Shown: piece after piece, positions 1 to 6,260 of the stretch
Layout of the letters: the number at the start of each line of letters is the position of its first letter
Numbering within the stretch: position 1 is the first letter of the stretch
DNA from: Gammaproteobacteria bacterium
GTDB taxonomy: Bacteria > Pseudomonadota > Gammaproteobacteria > SZUA-229
Direction of reading: 5' to 3'
Length of the DNA stretch: 10,061 bases
NCBI GenBank assembly: GCA_023136715.1
Contig: JAGLQT010000085.1
Location: forward strand, 1 to 10,061
The notes under the pieces: model-generated
Database searches by the model: none
Told to the model about the DNA's origin: nothing
The model's input: the letters and a program-made list of their open reading frames with translations, nothing else
Made by a program: the position numbers and the translations under genes

Positions 1-849
1 TCTCGCATGTATCTGGAAGTAGGCACAAAAGTGAGTGTAGAGCTATTGCTTAAAGGACTGATTATTCAATCAGGCAATGATGCCAGTGTGGCGTTGGCAG
101 AACATATTGCGGGCGGCGAAGATGCCTTTGTTGGTTTGATGAATCAGTATGCGGCTAATTTGGGGATGACTGCCACCTATTACAAAAATAGTACAGGTTG
201 GCCAGACCCCGAGCATGTAACTAGTGCGCGTGATATTGCGACTTTGGCAAAAGCATTCATCAAGGATTTTCCTGAGCACTATAAAGGATATGCTGAGAAA
301 GTATTTACCTATAACAATATAAAACAGTACAACCGTAACAAGCTGCTGTGGCGTGACAAAAGTGTTGATGGTTTAAAAACAGGGCATACAGAATCAGCCG
401 GCTACTGTCTGGTGTCATCCGCCAAGCGTGCAGATATGAGATTGATTTCTGTAGTTTTGGGCACGGACAGTGAAAAGGCGCGTGCCTCGGTGAGTCAGTC
501 GTTATTGAATTACGGCTTCCGTTTTTATGAGACGCATAAGCTTTATGCTGCGGGTGAAACTTTGAATCAATCGCGCGTTTGGCAGGGTGATAAGGAGCAG
601 GTAGCTCTGGGTCTGGCTAGTGATTTACACGTTACTATTCCAAGAGGCGCGTATAAGAATATGGATGCCCTGATGAATGTTGATGCGAATATTACTGCAC
701 CATTTAAAAAAGGCAGTCAGCTAGGTGAAGTACGTATTATGTTGAATGAGGAAGAGCTAAATAGCGTACCTCTGGTTGCGCTTCAGCGCGTGGAAAAAGG
801 TAACTTCATTCAAATTACTAAAGATTACATATTGAAGTTGTTCGATTAA
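1..849 (+). CDS. dacA: D-alanyl-D-alanine carboxypeptidase, PBP5/6 type (5' end missing)
   Basis: The product is a low-molecular-weight penicillin-binding protein that removes the terminal D-Ala of peptidoglycan pentapeptide side chains in the periplasm. The frame is open from the first base, so signal peptide and the SxxK catalytic motif lie upstream of the window. Visible are the second active-site motif SGN at 70-78, the typical family segments SARDIATLAKAFI and YNRNKLLW, and the third motif KTG (376-384) within DGLKTGHT. The S11 C-terminal beta domain follows from about base 560 (LHVTIPRG and LVALQRVEKGNF resemble E. coli PBP5 closely). The last residues, QITKDYILKLFD, look like the short amphipathic helix that anchors PBP5 to the inner membrane, though it is shorter than in E. 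coli. The stop TAA shares its last A with the ATG of the next gene. dacA versus dacC cannot be decided from this part. Confidence 0.93.
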   Translation, partial: SRMYLEVGTKVSVELLLKGLIIQSGNDASVALAEHIAGGEDAFVGLMNQYAANLGMTATYYKNSTGWPDPEHVTSARDIATLAKAFIKDFPEHYKGYAEKVFTYNNIKQYNRNKLLWRDKSVDGLKTGHTESAGYCLVSSAKRADMRLISVVLGTDSEKARASVSQSLLNYGFRFYETHKLYAAGETLNQSRVWQGDKEQVALGLASDLHVTIPRGAYKNMDALMNVDANITAPFKKGSQLGEVRIMLNEEELNSVPLVALQRVEKGNFIQITKDYILKLFD

Positions 850-1709
850 TGCCTGAGAAAATCGTATTTTTAAATGGTGAGTATTTACCGGTTGAGCAAG
901 CGACTGTTTCAGTGCTTGATCGTGGCTTCCTGTTCGGTGATGGCATCTATGAAGTGATTCCTGTTTTTGGTTTAAAACCCTTGCGTGTTGATGAGCATCT
1001 ACAGCGATTGCAGAATAGTTTGTCTCGTATCAGCCTGGATAATCCATTTGACGATGAATCATGGAAACAGATCTTTGATTGCTTGCTGGAGAAAAACCCA
1101 GGTGAAGATCGTGCGATTTACTTGCAGATAACACGCGGTGCACATCCTGTGCGTGATTTAAAGATTCAAGCAGAAAATCGGCCGACTATCTTTATGATGG
1201 TGTTACAGGTGGGTGTGGTCGATGTTACTGAGCTGGAAAAAGGTATCAAGACGGTCACTATCGATGATTTTCGCTGGCATGCCTGCGATATTAAATCTAT
1301 TTCCCTGGTGGCTAATGTCATGCTGCGTGAGCAGGCGACGCAGTCGGGAGTGGTTGATGCAATTCTGGTGAGAGAAGGTTATGTTACCGAAGGCACGGCG
1401 AGTAATCTTTTTATGGTGAAAAATGATGTTTTGATTACGCCGCCAACCAGTCAGCATCTGTTGCCGGGAATAACGCGAGATTTGGTGCTTGAACTGGCTG
1501 AAGAAAACGGCATTGCCTGTGAAGTTCGGCAAATTGCTGAGGCTGAGTTAGAGTCGGCAGATGAAATCTGGCTGACCAGTTCAACGCGTGAAATTGCACC
1601 CGTTGTTAATCTCAATGGTAAAGATGTTGCTGATGCAAAAGCGGGTCCGATGTGGAAAAAAATGATTAATATTTATCAGCAGTACAAGCAAGAATTACGG
1701 CAGGCATAG
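849..1709 (+). CDS. dat: Class IV PLP aminotransferase, probable D-amino acid aminotransferase
   Basis: This 286-residue protein is a fold-type IV PLP enzyme, about the length of D-alanine aminotransferases, which exchange the amino group between D-alanine or other D-amino acids and 2-oxoglutarate. Seen: the N-terminal segment FLNGEYLPVEQATVSVLDRG with FGDGIYE, the PLP Schiff-base lysine K149 in CDIKSISL, and the cofactor-binding loop VTEGTASN with E181. These match the Lys and Glu of Bacillus D-amino acid aminotransferase. The ATG overlaps the dacA stop by one base (TAATG) and has only a weak Shine-Dalgarno, which implies translational coupling. Next to a carboxypeptidase that frees D-Ala, a D-alanine role is sensible. 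Branched-chain aminotransferase or aminodeoxychorismate lyase share the fold and are the alternatives; family membership is sure, substrate is inferred. Confidence 0.87.
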   Translation: MPEKIVFLNGEYLPVEQATVSVLDRGFLFGDGIYEVIPVFGLKPLRVDEHLQRLQNSLSRISLDNPFDDESWKQIFDCLLEKNPGEDRAIYLQITRGAHPVRDLKIQAENRPTIFMMVLQVGVVDVTELEKGIKTVTIDDFRWHACDIKSISLVANVMLREQATQSGVVDAILVREGYVTEGTASNLFMVKNDVLITPPTSQHLLPGITRDLVLELAEENGIACEVRQIAEAELESADEIWLTSSTREIAPVVNLNGKDVADAKAGPMWKKMINIYQQYKQELRQA

Positions 1710-1711
1710 TA

Positions 1712-2008
1712 ATGAGTGAAGACAATCAAGATCAGAATGATCAGCAGCAGGAAGAAACCTTATTTGAGTTTCCCTGTGAATTTCCAATTAAGGCGATGGG
1801 TAAAACCTGCCCTGAATTAGAAATCGCCATCATTGAAATCATGAATCGTCACGTCCCTGATTTGGGTGAAGGCGCTGTCAGGATGCGCCCTAGTAGCAAA
1901 GGTACTTATACCGCGATAACGGTGGTGATCCAGGCGCAGAGCAAAAATCAGCTTGATGCTATTTATATGGAGCTAACTGCCTGCGAGCATATCGCTTACG
2001 CGATTTAG
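1712..2008 (+). CDS. ybeD: YbeD family protein (DUF493)
   Basis: A 98-residue homologue of E. coli YbeD, a small cytoplasmic protein with an ACT-like alpha/beta fold and no firmly established function; in many gammaproteobacteria it lies just before lipB, as here. Family signatures seen are FEFPCEFPIKAMG near residues 18-30 and RPSSKGTYTAITV near 59-71. The N-terminus carries an extra run rich in Asp, Gln and Glu (about residues 3-15) not found in the E. coli protein, probably disordered. The ATG starts two bases after the stop of the aminotransferase gene, with AGG seven bases upstream as a modest ribosome site. Its position between D-Ala and lipoate genes fits a shared transcript; an accessory or regulatory part in lipoylation has been guessed from synteny only. 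Confidence 0.9.
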   Translation: MSEDNQDQNDQQQEETLFEFPCEFPIKAMGKTCPELEIAIIEIMNRHVPDLGEGAVRMRPSSKGTYTAITVVIQAQSKNQLDAIYMELTACEHIAYAI

Positions 2009-2017
2009 GCTGTTGCA

Positions 2018-2653
2018 GTGAAGCTGCTAGTTCGTCATCTTGGGCTGCAAGAGTATGAGCCGACCTGGCAAGCCATGCAGCAGTTTACCGATGCTCGTGA
2101 TAAAAATACCGAAGATGAAATCTGGTTGCTACAGCACCCGCGTATTTTTACCTTGGGCAAGGCCGGCAAGCAGGAGCACTTGCTGAATACTGGCGATATT
2201 CCCGTTGTTAAAGTCGATCGTGGTGGCCAGGTGACTTATCATGCGCCGGGTCAGTTGATTGCATATATCATGCTGGATCTTAACCGCCTGAATATGGGGG
2301 TTCGTGAACTGGTCACGCGCCTTGAGAACGCTATTATCAATGTTCTCTCTGAATATGGAATTAGTGCTGAGTCCAGACGTGATGCTCCTGGTGTTTATGT
2401 TGAAGGAAGAAAAATTGCAGCTTTGGGTTTAAGAGTGCGTCGAGGTTTTTGTTTTCATGGTCTGGCGTTAAATGTGGATATGGATCTTGAGCCATTTGCT
2501 AGAATAAACCCCTGTGGTTATGAAGGGCTGGAGATTACTCAAATCAGCGATCTGGTCGAAGGTGTTAATTTTGACGTGGTCAGCCAGCAGTTATTATCTC
2601 ACCTTAAGCAGCAGTTAAAATATAGTGAATTTGTAAACACCGTAGAGTTATGA
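2018..2653 (+). CDS. lipB: Octanoyl-[acyl carrier protein]:protein N-octanoyltransferase
   Basis: LipB moves the octanoyl group from octanoyl-ACP to a lysine of lipoyl domains (PDH and 2-oxoglutarate dehydrogenase E2, glycine cleavage H protein), the first step of lipoate assembly in the cytosol. The 211-residue protein follows the E. coli LipB sequence along its whole length: DEIWLLQHPRIFTLGKAGK, RGGQVTYHAPGQ (residues 68-79), the catalytic lysine K132 in GRKIAALGLR, FHGLALNVDMDL, and the catalytic cysteine C166 in RINPCGYEG. The start codon is GTG at 2018; no nearby in-frame ATG exists, and the next methionine would remove conserved sequence. It lies nine bases after ybeD and its stop overlaps the lipA start by four bases (ATGA), so the two lipoate genes are translationally coupled. 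Confidence 0.97.
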   Translation: MKLLVRHLGLQEYEPTWQAMQQFTDARDKNTEDEIWLLQHPRIFTLGKAGKQEHLLNTGDIPVVKVDRGGQVTYHAPGQLIAYIMLDLNRLNMGVRELVTRLENAIINVLSEYGISAESRRDAPGVYVEGRKIAALGLRVRRGFCFHGLALNVDMDLEPFARINPCGYEGLEITQISDLVEGVNFDVVSQQLLSHLKQQLKYSEFVNTVEL

Positions 2654-3627
2654 CGTCAGAGCAACCAGAAAATAAAAAAACACAGCGCCGTGCTGTTGTC
2701 GGTGAAAAGCATAAGGGTGCGGAGAAAGTAGCGCGTATTCCTATTAAGGTTGAACAGCCCGCTGAGCGTTTACGTAAGCCGAGCTGGATTCGTGCTAAAT
2801 CGCCTTTTCATCCTAATGCAAAGAAATTGAAAATCGTTTTGCGTGATCAGAAACTGAATACGGTCTGCGAAGAAGCGGCCTGTCCAAATCTTGGTGAATG
2901 TTTTGGCAAAGGTACGGCAACCTTTATGGTTATGGGTGACATCTGTACGCGACGTTGTCCATTTTGCGATGTGGGTCATGGTCGGCCAGCACCGCTGGAT
3001 GATGATGAGCCGGCGAAGCTGGCCGAGACCATTAAAGCCATGGCGCTGAAATACGTCGTCATCACTTCCGTGGATCGTGATGATTTAAGAGATGGTGGTG
3101 CGGATCATTTTGTTTCCTGTATTTCAAAAATACGAAAATCTAATCCCGATATTGAAATTGAGACCCTGGTACCAGATTTTCGTGGTCGCCTGGACGTAGC
3201 TCTGGAAATAATGGGGCAGGCTCCGCCGAATGTGTTCAATCATAATTTGGAAACGGTACCGCGCTTATATAAAAAATGTCGCCCCGGTGCAGATTACGAA
3301 TGGTCGTTGAATTTGCTTAAGCAGTTTAAGAGTTCGCATGAAAATGTACCGACCAAGTCTGGTTTGATGTTGGGTTTGGGCGAGGAAATGGAAGAAGTGG
3401 TTGAAGTGATGCGTGATATGCGTGCGCATAATGTAGAGATGCTGACCCTGGGGCAGTATTTGCAACCAACTAAACATCATCTACCTGTTGAGCGTTATGT
3501 AACGCCAGAAGAGTTTGATGAGCTGTATAAGATCGGCATAGATTTAGGTTTCAAGCATGTAGCGAGTGGCCCGATGGTGAGATCGTCTTACCATGCGGAT
3601 CTTCAGGCGCACGGTGAGTTTAAATAA
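2650..3627 (+). CDS. lipA: Lipoyl synthase (radical SAM)
   Basis: LipA inserts two sulfur atoms at C6 and C8 of protein-bound octanoyl chains, using one 4Fe-4S cluster for SAM cleavage and consuming an auxiliary 4Fe-4S cluster as sulfur source. All ligands are present in the 325-residue product: auxiliary-cluster cysteines C73, C78 and C84 in CEEAACPNLGEC, radical-SAM cysteines C99, C103 and C106 in CTRRCPFC, and the C-terminal RSSY (311-314), whose serine ligates the auxiliary cluster in characterised enzymes. Other family blocks include ITSVDRDDL and FNHNLETVPRLY. The first 45 residues or so are a basic, variable extension normal for the family. Start ATG lies inside the lipB stop overlap with a GAG just upstream. 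Length and motifs indicate an intact enzyme. Confidence 0.98.
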   Translation: MTSEQPENKKTQRRAVVGEKHKGAEKVARIPIKVEQPAERLRKPSWIRAKSPFHPNAKKLKIVLRDQKLNTVCEEAACPNLGECFGKGTATFMVMGDICTRRCPFCDVGHGRPAPLDDDEPAKLAETIKAMALKYVVITSVDRDDLRDGGADHFVSCISKIRKSNPDIEIETLVPDFRGRLDVALEIMGQAPPNVFNHNLETVPRLYKKCRPGADYEWSLNLLKQFKSSHENVPTKSGLMLGLGEEMEEVVEVMRDMRAHNVEMLTLGQYLQPTKHHLPVERYVTPEEFDELYKIGIDLGFKHVASGPMVRSSYHADLQAHGEFK

Positions 3628-3649
3628 TTTTTATTTTTAAGGGGTAGTA

Positions 3650-4024
3650 ATGGGTTACGTATTTAAATCGATTCGATGGGTCTTAGGGCAGATTATTATT
3701 GCCATTGACTGGCTGACAAAGCCGAGTATTCCTAACTATTCGCCAGAAAAAAGAGCAGAGCTGGATGCTGCAACTGCAAACATGGCTTTGTACCAGTTTG
3801 GTCAGTGTCCCTTTTGCGTAAAAACGCGTCGTGCAATTCGGCGCCTGGGTTTGAATATTGAGTTGCGTGATGCTCGTAATGATCCTAAGTGGAATGCTGA
3901 GCTCATTGAGCAAGGTGGTAAATATCAGGTTCCCTGTCTTCGTTTTGAGGATGAGGCTGGTGATGTGAGCTGGCTGTATGAATCGTCAGAGATTAATGAT
4001 TATCTTGACCGACGTTTTGGCTGA
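3650..4024 (+). CDS. Glutaredoxin-like protein with hydrophobic N-terminal segment
   Basis: A 124-residue thiol-redox protein. The glutaredoxin/GST-N domain begins near residue 45 (MALYQFGQCPFC), with the dithiol active site C53-P-F-C56, a cis-proline P95 in QVPC, and the glutathione-site-like ESSEINDYL close to the C-terminus. Residues about 6-24 form a hydrophobic stretch (SIRWVLGQIIIAIDWL) that could be a membrane anchor with the redox domain probably cytoplasmic, or an amphipathic helix. It has the best ribosome site of the operon (AAGGGG at 3639-3644) and lies 22 bases after lipA. I recall similar proteins in other gammaproteobacteria but know no fixed function. Its stop codon directly abuts the stop codon of the convergent NUDIX gene, with no base between them. 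Confidence 0.85.
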   Translation: MGYVFKSIRWVLGQIIIAIDWLTKPSIPNYSPEKRAELDAATANMALYQFGQCPFCVKTRRAIRRLGLNIELRDARNDPKWNAELIEQGGKYQVPCLRFEDEAGDVSWLYESSEINDYLDRRFG

Positions 4025-4585
4025 TTAAAGGTTTAGTAGTTTTATTTTTAGTAAGCCGGCGACACTAACTGCATCAGTGATTTCGCCAGCCATTACTCGC
4101 TCAAAAGCTTCTTCCAGAGGAAGCTTTTCTATTTTTAAGTCTTCGGTTTCTTCAAATTCAGTTTTACCTTCGGTAAGTCCTTTCGCGATATAAACCAGTC
4201 CACGTTCGTTAGTGACTGAGTTTGATGTGTGCAGCTGCATCAGCTCCTGCCAATGAGTTGCACTCAATCCAGTTTCTTCTTTTAGCTCGCGTTTCGCTGA
4301 GTCGAGTGGGTGAATATTGAGTGGGCCACCACCCATGGGTATTTCCCACGAATAACAATCAGGCACGTATCGGTATTGACCAACCAGCCATGTGTTGCCG
4401 TTTTCATCGATTGGGATAATGCCAATGGCCAGGTTTTTAAAATGCACCTTGCCGTAATGTGAAATGCCACCGCCCGGATTGATTACTTCATCTTCATGCA
4501 GACTGAGCCATGGGTTGTCGTAAATTGATTTACTCGATTGCGGTTTCCATGGGTTGGCGTAAGTTTTTAACTTTTTAATGCTCAT
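4025..4585 (-). CDS. NUDIX hydrolase, ADP-sugar pyrophosphatase-like
   Basis: A 186-residue NUDIX hydrolase, the length of ADP-ribose or ADP-sugar diphosphatases, which split a nucleoside diphosphate linked to another group with Mg2+ held by the Nudix box. The box spans residues 85-107 and ends in the canonical REL-KEE-T-GL (R99, E100, E103, E104). The first conserved glutamate of G-x5-E-x7-REU-x-EE-x-GU is isoleucine here (I91), while the metal-binding REUxEE half is intact, so activity is likely but not certain. Flanking features are WLVGQYRY and WEIPMGGG before the box and a short helix-rich C-terminus. The ATG overlaps the stop of the upstream HigA-like gene (ATGA), so both come from one message and the NUDIX enzyme is probably under the control of the antitoxin-like regulator. 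The substrate cannot be told from sequence alone. Confidence 0.88.
   Translation of the reverse strand: MSIKKLKTYANPWKPQSSKSIYDNPWLSLHEDEVINPGGGISHYGKVHFKNLAIGIIPIDENGNTWLVGQYRYVPDCYSWEIPMGGGPLNIHPLDSAKRELKEETGLSATHWQELMQLHTSNSVTNERGLVYIAKGLTEGKTEFEETEDLKIEKLPLEEAFERVMAGEITDAVSVAGLLKIKLLNL
4103..4136 (+). terminator. Possible intrinsic terminator of the lip operon, inside the NUDIX gene
   Basis: A perfect 9-bp stem, AAAAGCTTC (4103-4111) and GAAGCTTTT (4120-4128), encloses an 8-base loop and is followed by CTATTTTT. Read on the plus strand this resembles a rho-independent terminator about 80 bases after the glutaredoxin stop. The stem has only three G-C pairs, so strength is uncertain. It lies in the LPLEEAFERV codons of the opposite-strand NUDIX gene and may be a by-product of that coding sequence. 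Confidence 0.4.
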
Positions 4586-4959
4586 CGCATAATCCGTCGT
4601 TTGATATTTTTCTGTGTTACAGGATTATTATCGCTATTTTCAGTGGATGATGTGCCGGTGTTATTTAATCGTTCTGTATCCATGTAGAGCGCCTGAATCA
4701 TGCCAAGCCCTATGCCTATTTTCTTACGTGCCCGTTCCAGATCGTATTCCGCCTGAAGATGCATCCAGTAGCTGGCGCTGTTGCCGAAATAACGGGCTAA
4801 CCGCAGGGCAGTATCGGCGGTGATTGCTCTCTTGCTAAGTACGATTTCATTAATGCGACGCGGCGGCACCTTGATGGCTCGCGCGATCTGATTCTGGCTG
4901 AGATTTTGTGGTCTCAGGTGTTGATCTAGTAAGACTTTTCCTGGGTGTAAGCGTGCCAT
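4582..4959 (-). CDS. HigA/VapI family antitoxin-like HTH regulator, no toxin partner
   Basis: A 125-residue Xre-type helix-turn-helix protein. Residues 5-75 match the HigA addiction-module family: the opening LHPGKVL, the DNA-binding helices in LSQNQIARAIKVPPRRINEI (20-39), then KRAITADTALRLARYFG and the WMHLQAEYDLERAR end of the fold. In usual modules a small HigB RNase gene lies directly upstream; here that place is taken by a 59-base gap and the unrelated umuC, so this is an orphan antitoxin or a regulator of the downstream NUDIX gene, with which it overlaps by four bases. After about residue 80 comes an extension of some 40 residues, poorly conserved in look and rich in Asn, Thr and Ser, ending in basic residues. 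There is no good ribosome site before the ATG; the predicted promoter lies so close that the message may be leaderless. Confidence 0.85.
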   Translation of the reverse strand: MARLHPGKVLLDQHLRPQNLSQNQIARAIKVPPRRINEIVLSKRAITADTALRLARYFGNSASYWMHLQAEYDLERARKKIGIGLGMIQALYMDTERLNNTGTSSTENSDNNPVTQKNIKRRIMR

Positions 4960-4965
4960 GCTTAA

Positions 4966-5003
4966 AATATAACGAATAATGTTATATAACGCAATACGTT
5001 ATA
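4966..5003 (-). promoter_or_regulatory. higA-like gene promoter with two tandem operator palindromes
   Basis: On the minus strand TTGCGT (4989-4994) and TATATT (4966-4971) are separated by 17 bases, a fair sigma70 promoter. Two inverted repeats of one design cover it: TATAACG-CAATA-CGTTATA at 4985-5003 (perfect arms, over the -35) and TATAACG-AATAA-TGTTATA at 4968-4986 (one mismatch, over spacer and -10). The two are 17 bases apart centre to centre, and together form one large symmetric element about position 4985.5 with outer arms AAAATATAACG/CGTTATATTTT (4964-4974, 4997-5007). HigA-type antitoxins usually repress their own promoter through such repeats. The predicted transcription start falls at about the ATG. 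Confidence 0.7.
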
Positions 5004-5018
5004 TTTTGCGGGATGGTT

Positions 5019-6260
5019 TTAAATGGTTTTCCGGTGTCCTGCGGGCTTCCATGAGGGTGCGATTACATTCGGCATATCTGAGCGATTCAATAATCGGGCG
5101 GGTGACAGGGTGAATTCACCATAACGCTGATTGATGTCATCCATGGCGCTGTTTAGTTGTTTGTCGTGTGTGAGTTGTTCGGGGTTGCTGGCAAACATGT
5201 CCATCTGCATGGCGGCAGGCCGCGGATCAAGCGCGGTGATCTGAATTTGCCAGATGCCCTGGCCTTTCCATATATGATTTAGTTTCTGTTGGCAGTACTG
5301 GTAAATAAGTCGATGGTCACTGCTGAATTCCGGTAGGCGTACTTTTTCACCCAGCCATTGCTGTTCTGTGCGCAGGCCAAACCAGAATGTGTGTGCTTCA
5401 AAATCATGGCGTCGTAGTCGCGCACCAACCTTGCTGCACATGTGCTGTAAGTAAGTGAGTATGGTCTGGCGACTACGGGTATTAGGTGCCATCACCTTGC
5501 CGTGGCCGATGGATTTGGGTGCGGTCACTTCGGTATGCAGTGGCTCGGGATCCTCGCCCTGGCACATATACCAGATGCGCCGTCCCGGATTGCCAAAGCG
5601 CCTGGCCAGTACGCTGATCGGTAATTTCTCCATATCGCCACAATAGCGTACGCCATGTTTCGCGAGGAACAGGCCTGTCTTCTCACCGATGCCGCACAAT
5701 TCAGTAACTGCTACATGGCGTAAACGCTCTCTGGATTCCCAGGGTGGAATCACGGTAAAGCCATCCGGTTTATTGAGCTTGGCAGCATACTTGGCTGTAG
5801 TTTTGTCACCACTGATACCAATCGAACACAGCAGGCCGGAGGCACGATAGACTGATTGTTTTATTAAACGGGCTGCCTCTATAGGTGAGCCATATAGTTG
5901 CTGGCAGGGTGTGATATCTATGAAAGCTTCATCGACTGAAAACACTTCCATGTCCGGGCAAACAGTATGGATAGCTTGCATGATGCGTGTGGAAATACCT
6001 GCATAAACCTCGGGGCGGGAAGCGCGCTGAATCAGACTGGGGCAAAGCTGCCGTGCCTGTTTGAGACGCATGCCGGTGCGCACACCCTGCGCCCGCGCTT
6101 CGTAGGAACTGGTGATCACGCAACTGCCACGTAAACCATTCGTCACTGCAATCGGTTGTCCGAGCAGGGAAGGAAAATCGCGCTGTTCTACCGAAGCGAA
6201 AAAAGCATTCATATCGACGAGTGCGATCGCGCGTGGCCAGTGAGTTGGGTGGTCGCTCAC
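5019..6260 (-). CDS. umuC: Y-family DNA polymerase, UmuC/DinB-like
   Basis: A 413-residue translesion DNA polymerase that copies past damaged bases. Catalytic acidic residues are D16 in VDMNAFFASVE and D110-E111 in SVDEAFIDI; the aromatic F21 sits at the steric-gate place that excludes ribonucleotides. Further family marks are CVITSSYEARAQGVRTGM, SIGISGDKTTAKYAAKLNKP and a helix-hairpin-helix at TELCGIGEKTG (about 186-196). The little-finger domain follows, and QMDMF (352-356) fits a sliding-clamp binding pentapeptide. The DMNAFF form is closer to UmuC than to DinB, but the protein could also be called Pol IV-like. Start is GTG at 6260, sharing its first G with the lexA stop (TAGTG on the minus strand); the next methionine, M17, would lose the catalytic D16. 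The tight link to lexA shows co-expression as an SOS gene. No umuD gene is present. Confidence 0.93.
   Translation of the reverse strand: MSDHPTHWPRAIALVDMNAFFASVEQRDFPSLLGQPIAVTNGLRGSCVITSSYEARAQGVRTGMRLKQARQLCPSLIQRASRPEVYAGISTRIMQAIHTVCPDMEVFSVDEAFIDITPCQQLYGSPIEAARLIKQSVYRASGLLCSIGISGDKTTAKYAAKLNKPDGFTVIPPWESRERLRHVAVTELCGIGEKTGLFLAKHGVRYCGDMEKLPISVLARRFGNPGRRIWYMCQGEDPEPLHTEVTAPKSIGHGKVMAPNTRSRQTILTYLQHMCSKVGARLRRHDFEAHTFWFGLRTEQQWLGEKVRLPEFSSDHRLIYQYCQQKLNHIWKGQGIWQIQITALDPRPAAMQMDMFASNPEQLTHDKQLNSAMDDINQRYGEFTLSPARLLNRSDMPNVIAPSWKPAGHRKTI

Noticed and set aside
1203..1532. Open frame of 109 codons on the minus strand inside the aminotransferase gene
   Set aside because: Shadow of a gene with a clear catalytic lysine and glutamate; product shows no domain.
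4960..5018. Possible place for a small higB toxin gene before the HigA-like gene
   Set aside because: Only 59 bases, filled by operator and promoter sequences; too short for any HigB and without a start and ribosome site.
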